From the NCBI GenBank assembly GCA_013360945.1, contig JABWAQ010000034.1:1-32473 (forward strand): a stretch of 32,473 nucleotides of DNA. Reading direction: 5' to 3'. A program made the translations under genes and the position numbers. Below the pieces are notes generated by a model. It was not told the DNA's origin and searched no databases. It saw nothing but the letters and a program-made list of their open reading frames with translations. Positions within the stretch are counted from its first letter, which is position 1; each line of letters opens with the position of its first letter. Source of the stretch: Candidatus Brocadia sp. Its GTDB lineage: Bacteria > Planctomycetota > Brocadiia > Brocadiales > Brocadiaceae. Below are positions 17,556-26,483 of this stretch, piece by piece.

Positions 17556-20126
17556 TTACAAAAAATCGGGAATGCACCCGGTTGAAGGTGTTTCTATAAC
17601 CCTTGCCTGAGCATCTCTATTTTGAAATGGCAGACTAATATAAAATTCTGTTCCAACGCCTTCTTTGCTTTCTATGTAGATACCTCCCTCATGGTCCTTT
17701 ACAATTCTGTACACGATAGCCAGACCAAGCCCGGTACCTTTATCTTTATCAGTGAAAAACGGTTCAAAGACGTGTGGGATCTTTTCCGCAGGAATTCCTG
17801 TCCCGTTATCGGAGATCTTTATAACGAAATACTGTTTATTTAAATCGCCCGAGACTGATGAGGCAAACGAAAAGAATACACTGCCGGGACGATCTTTTGC
17901 CATTATCCTGAATTCGGTGAGGCTATTCGTCGTGTATGTGTTTACATGAATATGCCCATTCATTGATAGCGCATCAAGGCTGTTTTGCAGGATATTTATC
18001 AGTACTTGTTTTATCTTGTCTTCATCTGCAATGAGCTGGCATCCTTCCTCCACCAACATGGTGCTTATTTCAACTCCTTTCTCCAGAGCAGTATTCTTTA
18101 AAAAATTAATGGTGTCCGTTATCGCACCATGGGGATCCAAGTACTGTACAACAGGCTTGGAAGGTTTAGCCAGATTTAGCATATCTTCAATAATTCTATT
18201 AATCCTCCCGATCTCCTTTAAGGCAATCTCCCTGAAATCATTCTGAAATTCTTCATCATCCTTCTTGTAAGGAAGGAGCTGAAAATAGGTGTTTATGGCC
18301 ACAAGGGGATTTTTTATTTCGTGGGCGACGTTAGAAGCAAGAACACCAAGATTGGCAAGCCGATCGGCGTGTTGCTTTTCTGCCTGGAGTACCTTTATTT
18401 CTGTCAGATCTGTCAGAATCAGTAATGCCCCGAGTTTCTCCCCTGCTTCAGTTTTGAGCTGAGTTATGGTTACACCACAGGGAATTTTTTTGTTATCTTT
18501 TTCAATGATAGTTTCAATGTCACTGCGATCTCTATTATTCTTTAACGTATGTCTCAGGAGTTTTTGAGTGTCTTTGTCAAGGGTATTCAGTATCGTTTCG
18601 CTTGAACTTGTACTTACTAATCCCAGGATGTTCCTTGCCTCATTATTTATAAGGGTAACCTCTTCATGAATATCCACTGCAATAACCCCGCATTTGAGAC
18701 TCTGGAGGATGTTGTCCCGATACGTCTTGGCCTCTTCCAACCCTGAATAGAGGCTGGCATTGTGAGCTGACATAGCTAATTGACCGGAAAATGCGAGAAA
18801 CATTTGAATATCTTCCTGGGTAAAGATCTTTTTGTCAGCCTTCTTTCCTAAAAGGATTATGCCAAAGAGGTTTTTTTCCTGAAGAACCGGGATACAACTG
18901 TCGACATCCAGGGATGCCAGTGTTTCTTCCAGTAAATGATCAAACTTATTATGCGCAAAACGGTTCACCTGTTCTTTAGAAAGAAATGTTTTATTTTGAC
19001 AAAGCCAGGCAACAATAGCATTCTGGCTTAGCAGGCATATGGTATTCCCGGATGGGAAATTTATAGCTGCCTCCATGGTATAATGTTGGGTTTTTTTGTC
19101 TTTAATCAGGATGGCTATCTTCTCAATACCTATAGAATCATATAAATACTGAATTGCAAAACGAAGAAGTCTGTTCAAATTATGGATAGACGAAAACATC
19201 ACCGTAGAGTTGCTGAGTATCTTCGGATGGCTGTACTTGGTGTGGAATAGACGGTTTTCAATAAAGTGTTGAATTGATTCCCGGGCAGGCACAAAAATTA
19301 AGACCATCACGACAACAGCAACTACATTCGTGACGGTCTCTTTGTATTCGGACACCGGCATTATGCAGCTTATAACGATTCCGGTTGCAAAATAAATGGC
19401 GCTGAGGATAATGGACAGTGAAGCATAAACAGTACTCCGCTTAATTACTACGCTGATGTCCATGAGGTGATATTTTACAATAGCATAAGCGACTGTTATC
19501 AGAATTGGTGCGGTAGCTATGGGGACAAAACTCTCAACGTGCCACACATGTATCGCCGGTAAGATAAAGTTCGTAATGGTTCCCAGAAATAAGGATAAGG
19601 CGACTCCAAAATAAAAGTATTGAATCTGTAATTTCTTTATTCCATAGTAGCGTATACTTTTTTTATAAAGGATATAAATGGAATATGCTGCACAAGCTAC
19701 AAAGTAAAAACAAAATACGGTGAAGAGTGGGCCGTATCTGGCACGGGGCAGATATTTTTCAAATGATACGGACTCAACAATAGAGGAGGAAAAAACCGTC
19801 AGAATTATGCTAATGACAAAAAATGCTATGCCAAAATATCGATTGGTAAAACTTTCTTTTTTATCTGGAAAGACTGAAGTAAAAAAGAAAAGGGTGGAAG
19901 GAATAAAAGTCGCTGCGCAAAAAACCAGCCTCAGCCTGAAGGCAGCCGACACAGGGTCTGTGGTCTGAAGCATATATAAAATTAAGGCGGTCCACGCACA
20001 AAAAGTATTTGCAACGATACAAAATCTCTTGTTAATGACATCAGACGGATTTCTAAAGAGTACAAAAAAACCGAGCCCGGTATATAGCAAGGATATTAAG
20101 AGAATTACTACATTGATTGCAATCAT
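17556..20126 (-). CDS. Membrane sensor histidine kinase (7TM-type N-terminus, GAF, PAS)
   Basis: The 856 aa have about eight hydrophobic segments in residues 1-280, a GAF domain (~315-460), a PAS domain (~470-580, 'CGVIAVDIHEEVTLINNEARNILGL'), HisKA with His602 in 'SNVAHEIKNPLVAIN', and an NtrB-like HATPase ending 'GTGLGLAIVYRIVKDHEGGIYIESKEGVGTEFYISLPF'. It starts 12 nt after the KS stop, with a weak ribosome site, so it is the last gene of the biosynthetic operon. NtrB-type kinases usually pair with sigma-54 activators, and one lies at the other end of this gene set. The GAF-PAS part resembles the kinase-less protein at 27990-29444. The architecture also resembles the PrsK kinases of PEP-CTERM systems, but no PEP-CTERM genes are here. 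Confidence 0.9.
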   Translation of the reverse strand: MIAINVVILLISLLYTGLGFFVLFRNPSDVINKRFCIVANTFCAWTALILYMLQTTDPVSAAFRLRLVFCAATFIPSTLFFFTSVFPDKKESFTNRYFGIAFFVISIILTVFSSSIVESVSFEKYLPRARYGPLFTVFCFYFVACAAYSIYILYKKSIRYYGIKKLQIQYFYFGVALSLFLGTITNFILPAIHVWHVESFVPIATAPILITVAYAIVKYHLMDISVVIKRSTVYASLSIILSAIYFATGIVISCIMPVSEYKETVTNVVAVVVMVLIFVPARESIQHFIENRLFHTKYSHPKILSNSTVMFSSIHNLNRLLRFAIQYLYDSIGIEKIAILIKDKKTQHYTMEAAINFPSGNTICLLSQNAIVAWLCQNKTFLSKEQVNRFAHNKFDHLLEETLASLDVDSCIPVLQEKNLFGIILLGKKADKKIFTQEDIQMFLAFSGQLAMSAHNASLYSGLEEAKTYRDNILQSLKCGVIAVDIHEEVTLINNEARNILGLVSTSSSETILNTLDKDTQKLLRHTLKNNRDRSDIETIIEKDNKKIPCGVTITQLKTEAGEKLGALLILTDLTEIKVLQAEKQHADRLANLGVLASNVAHEIKNPLVAINTYFQLLPYKKDDEEFQNDFREIALKEIGRINRIIEDMLNLAKPSKPVVQYLDPHGAITDTINFLKNTALEKGVEISTMLVEEGCQLIADEDKIKQVLINILQNSLDALSMNGHIHVNTYTTNSLTEFRIMAKDRPGSVFFSFASSVSGDLNKQYFVIKISDNGTGIPAEKIPHVFEPFFTDKDKGTGLGLAIVYRIVKDHEGGIYIESKEGVGTEFYISLPFQNRDAQARVIETPSTGCIPDFL

Positions 20127-20138
20127 TATCTACTTTGT

Positions 20139-21383
20139 CTAAAAGAATTTTTTTAACACAAGGACTGCATGTGTTCCACCTACACTATGGGTATTTATCA
20201 GCGCTTTGTCTATACTAAAATACCTGGCATTGTGCGGAACATAGTCAAGATCACAGAGAGGATCAGGCGCATCAAGATTAATTGTGGGAGGAATAATCCC
20301 ATTCTTCAGACCAAGGCTCGTTGCCACCACCTGGAAACCACCTGCTGCAGCAAAGGCATGGCCTGTCATGGACTTGATTGAACTTATTGGAATGTTATAA
20401 GCATGCTCTTTAAAGAATGCCTTAAAGGCATTTGTTTCTGCCAGATCGTAACTAGGAATGGCGTTCCCGTGGGCGCAGATATAATCAATTTCATCTTCCC
20501 TGACTTTACCGGTAATTAATGCCTGTTTCAACGCAGAGAACAACGTCTTTCCGCTCATTTCAACATGAAAAACGTCTTGCGCCTCGCATGCAGTGGCATA
20601 GGATGCGATCTCAGCATAGATATTCGCATCTCTGTTTAAGGCATGGCTCAGTTCCTCAATCACTATTGACACTCCGCCTTCGCTGGGCACTAAACCATCA
20701 CGATTCTTATCATACGGTCTTGATGCCTTCTCTGGATTTTCGTTCCTTTTTGAGAGTATTCCTAAAGAAGAAAAACCAGAGATTGCAAAGGGAAATATCA
20801 TAGAATCTGCACACGCCACAACTGCGACATCTACCTCTCCCTTCTTTACCATACTATATCCCCAATTTACAACGTCAAGCCCGGTTGAGCATCCGGATGA
20901 CAGGGTTGAATTAGGACCGCTGATATTTAATTCTGCACATATGTAACCTGTTACCACGTGTGGAGTAACCTCAGGGGCTGTATAACGTCCCACTGCCTTC
21001 GGGCCAAACTCCAGGAATCTCTGATACTGATGTTCATAAATGTCGTTTTCAGCGCCTATCGTGGTACCAAAACACACGCCACATCTGTCACTATTCTCCT
21101 TACCCGAATCAATGCCAGAGTCTGCCACCGCCATCTTTGCCGTAGCAACACCGTAGTGGCAGCACCGTGCACTTTTTTTGACCAATTTTGGATCAAAGTA
21201 ATCGCAAGGGTTAAAGTTTTTCACCTCACCCGCAATCTGAGTGCTAAAGGGAGAAGGGTCGAAGGAGGTAATCCTTTTTATCCCTGATCGTCCGTTGATC
21301 AGCGCATCCCAATATGCATCTTTACCATTACCGTTAGGAGCCAATATTCCCAGTCCGGTGATAACGGCGCGCCTTGTCAACAT
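20139..21383 (-). CDS. Beta-ketoacyl-ACP synthase, FabF-like (KS1), catalytic triad intact
   Basis: I start at ATG 21383, 414 aa, with GGAGA upstream; the ATG overlaps the radical SAM stop by 7 nt. Condensing-enzyme residues are Cys165 ('LSSGCSTGLD'), His305 ('ICAHGNAIPSYD') and His342 ('SIKSMTGHAFAAAGG'). The enzyme should catalyse decarboxylative Claisen condensation on ACP-bound chains. Two features are unusual. The nucleophile loop reads SGCSTG instead of TACATG. The C-terminal gate loop reads NTHSVGGTHA where FabF enzymes have NSFGFGGTNA, so the gating Phe is Val. This suggests an altered substrate pocket and not housekeeping fatty acid synthesis. It is translationally coupled to the radical SAM gene. 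Confidence 0.93.
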   Translation of the reverse strand: MLTRRAVITGLGILAPNGNGKDAYWDALINGRSGIKRITSFDPSPFSTQIAGEVKNFNPCDYFDPKLVKKSARCCHYGVATAKMAVADSGIDSGKENSDRCGVCFGTTIGAENDIYEHQYQRFLEFGPKAVGRYTAPEVTPHVVTGYICAELNISGPNSTLSSGCSTGLDVVNWGYSMVKKGEVDVAVVACADSMIFPFAISGFSSLGILSKRNENPEKASRPYDKNRDGLVPSEGGVSIVIEELSHALNRDANIYAEIASYATACEAQDVFHVEMSGKTLFSALKQALITGKVREDEIDYICAHGNAIPSYDLAETNAFKAFFKEHAYNIPISSIKSMTGHAFAAAGGFQVVATSLGLKNGIIPPTINLDAPDPLCDLDYVPHNARYFSIDKALINTHSVGGTHAVLVLKKFF

Positions 21384-23203
21384 AATACTTTTTCTCCACA
21401 AAACACAACCGTCTGTGCCGAAGAAGAGTTTTTTTCCGCCAGTTCACGGCTATGTGTGTTTATTCTTTGGTAAACATCTCTCAGGAAGCTATAGTCTGTC
21501 GTCAATAAAGCCAAATCACTTCTCATCTTGAATTCCTCTAAGCCCTTTTGCCCTTCGAACCCTGCGCTCCTTGCCGCAAGGCAATGTTCATCTGAGACGT
21601 TTACTACGTAACCCATTTCTCTGATCTTTTTTTCCATGAGTCCGGACATTCTTAACATATTCATGAACTTCATTCCGTGTAAGGAGATATCCAGTTCAGG
21701 CCAGGTGCTTGGATCCTTTGTCAGTTCATACTCATACCGTAAGACTGTCTGGAAATAATCTTCAGGCAGTTCGAACCCGAATCTTTTTGATTCCATTTGC
21801 CATGCTGTGCCAGGCAGAGGTGCAGACGGGGTTACAAGGACTGAATCAGGTTTATAACCCTCATTTTTTAATTTCTGAAGGAAATACAGATTATCTTCTA
21901 AAATTTGTTCCTGGGTTATATTACTGCCAGGAGGTAATGGGCAAGGATAAATAAAACTTATACCAACGTCAAGATGTTTTCTTTGGTTATAGGATGCCTG
22001 CTTTAGGGCCTTAACGGTAAAATAGACGTCCTCCACCGTATTCCCTTTGTCCATAACCTTTGAAAGGATATCGTTGTTCGCTACTTCAGCCCCAAGAAAA
22101 ACGGCTTTTAGCCCTGAACGTATTATTTTTTCATAGGCTTCTACAAGTTCCGTCAACCGCTCTTTCGCCTTCGTTTCAGCCCGGACAAACATTGAATATT
22201 CAATATGTATTCCCTCTGTCAACAATGCGTCAGCGATCCGGTTGCCCAGTGAAACAGGCGTTGTGGAACCGGCAAACCTGAAAAGTCCAATTTCCGTTTC
22301 TTGTATTGTTTCCTTGATTTCACGAATGGTAATGTTAATATCGCGTGTCTGGTATTTGCCGGTAATCTTTGGATGCGTACAGAAATTGCACTTTCCATAA
22401 TAACATCCGGAAGATTCGTTTATTACCGCTATATTTACCTTTCCATCGTCCTTTTCATAAAGGGGGAAAGGTTTTGCGTTCAAAGAAAGCCTTTTAATGG
22501 AAGTTTCTTTTACTTCACCATTATTTCCCTTGTATATTATGTTAAAGATTTTCCCTGCTTCTGCAAGGTCGGTGATTCTTTTTATCGCATCGGATTTTGT
22601 TCCCCCCCTGGAATAGATTTCTTTTACAATATTCATAATCTGTATAAGGGTTACTTCACCCTCAACGTCGATACAGAGGTCAAATGGACTTTTTTCCAAT
22701 GCATGTATCTTAAATTGATTTACCTGTGGTCCACCCGCAACTATCAAGGTGTTTGGACTCAATTCATTAACCCTTTGTGCAAGCTTTTCGGAGTACGTGA
22801 ATCTATCCCCCAGCCATGTCTTGATCCCAAGTACTTTTACCTGGTTCTCACGTACCTTGCGGGCCAGACCGTCAAGGTACTTCTCCATCTTTTCTTTGAT
22901 AACATGTTCAAGATTGTCCTGAAGGAGGTTCCATTCTTTTCTTAAGGATACAGTATCTTCCCTATTTCGGCTGTCGAAGATCCGCACGGAGAGCTCTGAC
23001 AGCCGTGACATAAGATCGTTTTTTGTGAATGCCGTGTAAAATTCGATTCTTGCCGGGTCTTCAATGTCAATATTAAATCCAGCTTCTTTACATGCCCTGG
23101 CCAGTATTCCAATGCCGTTTTCTTTAAAGCAATCACTCACGGAATAGGCCTTTCCCATGAATGAATTCCACAAGAGAAGGTCTGTACTGCGGGAGACACT
23201 CAT
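21377..23203 (-). CDS. Cobalamin-binding-type radical SAM protein
   Basis: The 608 aa have an N-terminal B12-binding-like Rossmann region (about 1-200, 'VLGIKTWLGDRFTYSEKLAQ...LIVAGGPQ'), interrupted by a helical insert of ~60 residues (~60-120). The radical SAM core starts at Cys267: 'SSGCYYGKCNFCTHP', a Cx4CxxC cluster motif (267, 272, 275), not the standard Cx3CxxC. The B12 domain lacks the DxHxxG motif, as do many class B enzymes. Such proteins do radical methylation, ring closure or rearrangement. AAGGAGG lies before the ATG. It lies between the acp and KS1 genes and overlaps KS1, so it likely acts on an ACP-bound or lipid chain. In anammox bacteria, enzymes of this type are candidates for cyclobutane ring formation; that role is unproven. 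Confidence 0.88.
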   Translation of the reverse strand: MSVSRSTDLLLWNSFMGKAYSVSDCFKENGIGILARACKEAGFNIDIEDPARIEFYTAFTKNDLMSRLSELSVRIFDSRNREDTVSLRKEWNLLQDNLEHVIKEKMEKYLDGLARKVRENQVKVLGIKTWLGDRFTYSEKLAQRVNELSPNTLIVAGGPQVNQFKIHALEKSPFDLCIDVEGEVTLIQIMNIVKEIYSRGGTKSDAIKRITDLAEAGKIFNIIYKGNNGEVKETSIKRLSLNAKPFPLYEKDDGKVNIAVINESSGCYYGKCNFCTHPKITGKYQTRDINITIREIKETIQETEIGLFRFAGSTTPVSLGNRIADALLTEGIHIEYSMFVRAETKAKERLTELVEAYEKIIRSGLKAVFLGAEVANNDILSKVMDKGNTVEDVYFTVKALKQASYNQRKHLDVGISFIYPCPLPPGSNITQEQILEDNLYFLQKLKNEGYKPDSVLVTPSAPLPGTAWQMESKRFGFELPEDYFQTVLRYEYELTKDPSTWPELDISLHGMKFMNMLRMSGLMEKKIREMGYVVNVSDEHCLAARSAGFEGQKGLEEFKMRSDLALLTTDYSFLRDVYQRINTHSRELAEKNSSSAQTVVFCGEKVLC

Positions 23204-23281
23204 TATAAACCTCCTTAAAACAAAGAGTTTGTTTGATGGAGCAGATTTGAATTTTCCGTTAAATTAGGCCTTCGGCGACCT

Positions 23282-23323
23282 ACCCCCCTGTTTCCCCCTG
23301 TAAACGGAGGGATTATGGGGGGT
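23282..23323 (-). repeat. Nested hairpin between acp and radical SAM genes
   Basis: ACCCCCC (23282-23288) pairs with GGGGGGT (23317-23323), enclosing an imperfect inner stem (CCCCCTG...CGGAGGG). It lies in the 143-nt gap upstream of the strong ribosome site of the radical SAM gene and may attenuate or process the operon mRNA. It could also be a dispersed palindrome. Confidence 0.6.
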
Positions 23324-23346
23324 GTTTAAAATTCCTATACGTAAAT

Positions 23347-23613
23347 TTATCTTGCAGTTCTTAAGCTCATTTTTTCTTTTACCAGATTGACCATCTTTTG
23401 CACGGTTAAATTTCTATCCGCCTCTTCATTGGAAATTTCTACGTCAAATTCGGTTTCAATACTATACAAAAGATTAATCATGTCTGCAGATTCTGCACCA
23501 ATATCATTGACAATATGTGAATTATCATGAATATCTTCTGGTTCTACCTTGAGTTCCTTTGCCAATATTTTTTTAAGCCCTTCTTTAATCATATCATCTG
23601 TTATATTTTCCAT
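23347..23613 (-). CDS. Acyl carrier protein
   Basis: The 88-aa acidic protein has the four-helix ACP pattern. The phosphopantetheine attachment site is Ser42 in 'VNDIGAESADMINLLYSIETEFDVEI'. The usual motif is GADSLD; here it reads GAESAD, which suggests a specialised carrier. It has a slightly basic C-terminal tail (SLRTAR). GGAGGT lies 11 nt before the ATG. It would carry the growing chain between the two active ketosynthases, the His-less KS-like partner and the radical SAM enzyme. The housekeeping acpP normally clusters with fabD/fabG/fabF, which are absent here, supporting a dedicated pathway carrier. Confidence 0.94.
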   Translation of the reverse strand: MENITDDMIKEGLKKILAKELKVEPEDIHDNSHIVNDIGAESADMINLLYSIETEFDVEISNEEADRNLTVQKMVNLVKEKMSLRTAR

Positions 23614-23780
23614 TGCTCTCTACCTCCAAGATTTTTTCACGTATAGAATCACATTATAGAACAAACACATTTCCCTTTTGACATACTCTGCAATTTGTCG
23701 TTGGTTGCCCTGATAGCGCTTTGAAATATTGTAAATTCCCTCCTTCCTGAATTACGAGTTTGAGATATACGTGGTTAATG

Positions 23781-25031
23781 TTAAATGGATTTATTAAACC
23801 TTTTTATTACCATGGTTGAGTTATTACCTCCAAAACCAAAGGAGTTTGAAAGGGCAGTGGTAATTTCTTTCCTTCGTGCTTTATTTGCAACATAATCCAG
23901 ATCGCATTCAGGGTCAACATTATCTAAATTAACAGTAGGCGGGAGCACACTGTTTTTTATCGCTAAAATGCAGGTGATGAGTTCAACTGCACTGGCAGCC
24001 CCCATTAAATGTCCCGTCATTGACTTCGTTGAACTGATCGGTATGCGGTAAGCGCGGTCTCCAAAAACCGTTTTTATCGCTTTCGTTTCTCCCCTGTCAT
24101 TTGCTATGGTTGATGTTCCATGTGCATTAATATAATCAATATCGTTAATTTTCAGGTCAGCATCTTCTATGGCCAAACTCATTGCCTTGCATATTTGCAT
24201 CCTGTCCTGGGATGGCATGGTCATATGAAAGGCATCACTTGTCGCTCCATAACCGGCTAATTCACCATAAATATGCGCCCCTCTTTCGCAAGCGTTTTCT
24301 TCACTTTCGAGTATCAACATGCCGGCGCCCTCACCCATGACAAACCCATCCCTGTCCTTGTCAAAAGGTCTGATGGCTTTTGCAGGCTGGTTATTCCTTT
24401 TTGACATTATTCTCAAGGAACAAAAAGCCGCCAGAATAAGTGGGAAAATAGGCGCCTCAACCCCCCCTGTCAGAACGAGGTTGGCTTGACCTGACTGGAT
24501 CATGTTTCGCGCTATTCCTATAGCCTGATTTCCGCTTGAACAAGCTGTTGCTACAATTAAGCTTTGACCAGAAAAACTGAAAAAATCAGAGAGTATGTTC
24601 GATGTGTTTCTGCTATCCGCAGGAGGTTTAGTCCGCAAGGTATAGTTGTTGCTCTCAATAGCAGTTTTTTCATCGTAATATGACAATATCTCGTCGCCTA
24701 ATCCAATCGATACCCCGATTTTACTTTTGTCTGCACGAGAAAAGTCCAGCTTTGCATCCTTTACTGCCATTTGGGCCGCTGCTAAACCCAATTGAGAATA
24801 TCTGCTCAAATTGTTAGCCAACCCCCCTGCCATGTATTCTTCAGGGTTAAAATTCTTTATTTCACCGGCTATCTTTGTAGGATAATTTTCTACATTGAAT
24901 CTGGAAATCGTTGAGATACCTGATTCTCCGCGCATGACAGATTTCCAGTACTCCTCTATTCCAATTCCGATTGGCGTAATGATCCCTATCCCCGTTACCA
25001 CAACTTTATTTTTCTTAAAATGTTCATTCAT
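23781..25031 (-). CDS. Beta-ketoacyl-ACP synthase II-like (KS2), active
   Basis: The 416 aa are a complete FabF-type condensing enzyme. The triad is Cys164 ('VATACSSGNQA'), His304 ('INAHGTSTIAND') and His341 ('STKSMTGHLMGAAS'), with Lys336 and the gate loop 'SNSFGFGGNNS' near 395-405. It would elongate ACP-bound chains with malonyl-ACP. It lies between the His-less KS homolog (104 nt upstream) and the ACP gene (167 nt downstream). Its pairing with that homolog resembles the KS-alpha/KS-beta gene pairs of type II polyketide and aryl-polyene systems, although here the partner keeps its Cys. Two adjacent ATG codons (25031 and 25027, different frames) are present; the first fits the family. Confidence 0.95.
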   Translation of the reverse strand: MNEHFKKNKVVVTGIGIITPIGIGIEEYWKSVMRGESGISTISRFNVENYPTKIAGEIKNFNPEEYMAGGLANNLSRYSQLGLAAAQMAVKDAKLDFSRADKSKIGVSIGLGDEILSYYDEKTAIESNNYTLRTKPPADSRNTSNILSDFFSFSGQSLIVATACSSGNQAIGIARNMIQSGQANLVLTGGVEAPIFPLILAAFCSLRIMSKRNNQPAKAIRPFDKDRDGFVMGEGAGMLILESEENACERGAHIYGELAGYGATSDAFHMTMPSQDRMQICKAMSLAIEDADLKINDIDYINAHGTSTIANDRGETKAIKTVFGDRAYRIPISSTKSMTGHLMGAASAVELITCILAIKNSVLPPTVNLDNVDPECDLDYVANKARRKEITTALSNSFGFGGNNSTMVIKRFNKSI

Positions 25032-25135
25032 TTTCTATGAGCACCTGCGAGTTTATTAAATAACCGTCCTTCACTGCAAAATAAGCAAAACAATTATCCC
25101 TTCGGCATTCTCCTGCGCCATTCCTGCCGTTACCG

Positions 25136-26365
25136 TCAAACCCTCTTAAAGAGGAGCGATATATTATTACCGGCGTAGTCAAAATTGTTTGATAGTATTG
25201 TGTTTACAGACTTGAACTCCGGTTTTTTAAGAATATGAATTGAATTACATTCCGGATCAATATTCTCAAGGTTGTTTGTTTGTGGCAAAACCCGCTTTTT
25301 TAGAGACAATAATGAAAAGATTGCATCAATGGGACCAGATGCGCCAATTGAGAATCCTATACTCCCCTTCGTTGAACTTACAGAAATCTTGTGAATATTT
25401 TCTCCAAAGACTGACTTTATTACCTCAGATTCTTCTCTGTCTTCCCGCATTCCCGAGATGCCGCTTGCGTTAATGTAATCAACATCTTTTGGATCAATGG
25501 ATGCGGACTCCAATGCCTGTTTTATGCAGGAAATTTTAGAATGAAAACCCTGTTTATGTTTGTTTTCAGCATCATTGTTAGCATAAGAAGCCCCAAACCC
25601 AACAAGTTCGCCATAAACCTCTGCACCCCTCTTTTCTGCGCTGCTCAGCGACTCTAAAACGATAACACCAGCACCCTCACTCAAAACAAAGCCTTTTCTG
25701 TCAATGTCAAATGGGCAACTCGCTCTGGTTAAGCCATGGTTATTTGATTTGAACAAACCTTTCTGTCTTAATCCTTCAAGAATCATTGAACTCAGTGGCG
25801 CTTCGGTTCCACCTGCAACCATTGCGTCTACATCATGCCGTTGTATGGTATTAAATGCATGAATTATGCTGTAGTTTCCGGAGCATGCACCACATGAAAA
25901 CCCTATATTAGGTCCTTTCAGGGTAAATTCAATGGCAACTTCACCAGATGGGGCATTCGTAAGATTGTTTTGCATTAAGAGGGGATGAACTCTTCTTGGA
26001 CCTTCTGTATAAAGAATTTTGATTTGCTTTTCGATGATGTTGAATCCACTAAACGCGCTACCGAGAAAGACCCCTATCTTTTCCTTATCAAATCCTTCAC
26101 CAATTTTTGCATCATGTAATGCAATCTTTGCAGCCACTAAAGCAAAACTCGTAAACTTGTCTATCTTATCTTTTTTCCCTTCGGGAATAAAAGTTTCGAG
26201 TTCACCATCAGGTACTTTGCCGGCATATGTTTTTGTGTTGACGTCTTCTGTTTCAAATTCTGTAATTCCTGATTTACCGGATAGATACCTTTCCCAGTTT
26301 TCATTTATGCCAACGCCAATCGGACTAACGACACCTATACCAGTCACAACTACTCGCTTTTTCAT
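25136..26365 (-). CDS. KS-like protein lacking both catalytic histidines (KS3, chain-length-factor-like)
   Basis: The 409 aa align over the full FabF fold (MKKRVVVTGIGVVSPIGVGINENWE...). The Cys is kept (Cys161 in 'FSCGACSGNYS'), but the first His is Ser301 ('INASGISGMRED' for NAHGTSTxxND) and the second is Phe338 ('STKGSIGFSIGASG' for STKSMTGHLMGAAG). The conserved Lys333 remains. The gate loop is 'SNNFDYAGNN'. Without histidines it should not decarboxylate malonyl-ACP, so it is more likely a structural or chain-length-determining partner of KS2, or an acyl-transferring enzyme using only Cys. Typical CLFs lose the Cys instead, so this is a different pattern. Promoter-proximal among the biosynthetic genes; AGGTG precedes the ATG. 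Confidence 0.9.
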   Translation of the reverse strand: MKKRVVVTGIGVVSPIGVGINENWERYLSGKSGITEFETEDVNTKTYAGKVPDGELETFIPEGKKDKIDKFTSFALVAAKIALHDAKIGEGFDKEKIGVFLGSAFSGFNIIEKQIKILYTEGPRRVHPLLMQNNLTNAPSGEVAIEFTLKGPNIGFSCGACSGNYSIIHAFNTIQRHDVDAMVAGGTEAPLSSMILEGLRQKGLFKSNNHGLTRASCPFDIDRKGFVLSEGAGVIVLESLSSAEKRGAEVYGELVGFGASYANNDAENKHKQGFHSKISCIKQALESASIDPKDVDYINASGISGMREDREESEVIKSVFGENIHKISVSSTKGSIGFSIGASGPIDAIFSLLSLKKRVLPQTNNLENIDPECNSIHILKKPEFKSVNTILSNNFDYAGNNISLLFKRV

Positions 26366-26483
26366 AAATTAGCACCTATGCTTTTTATCATATAGGAAGA
26401 GGTTGAAATAGTAATTGGTAGATTGCGTTCTTTAAAAATCAGTTGTAACCTTATTAATCTTTCTTTAATGCGTATAAAATATT

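Noticed and set aside
17556-20126. Assignment of the kinase as PrsK of a PEP-CTERM/XrtA system
   Set aside because: Architecture is similar but no exosortase, PEP-CTERM or EPS gene is in the window.
23641-23760. TATAAT on the minus strand (23653-23658) as an internal acp promoter
   Set aside because: No acceptable -35 at 16-18 nt spacing.
25032-25135. Possible sigma-54 promoter upstream of KS2 (GGGATAATTGTTTTGC)
   Set aside because: The GG to GC spacing is 11 nt, not the required 10.
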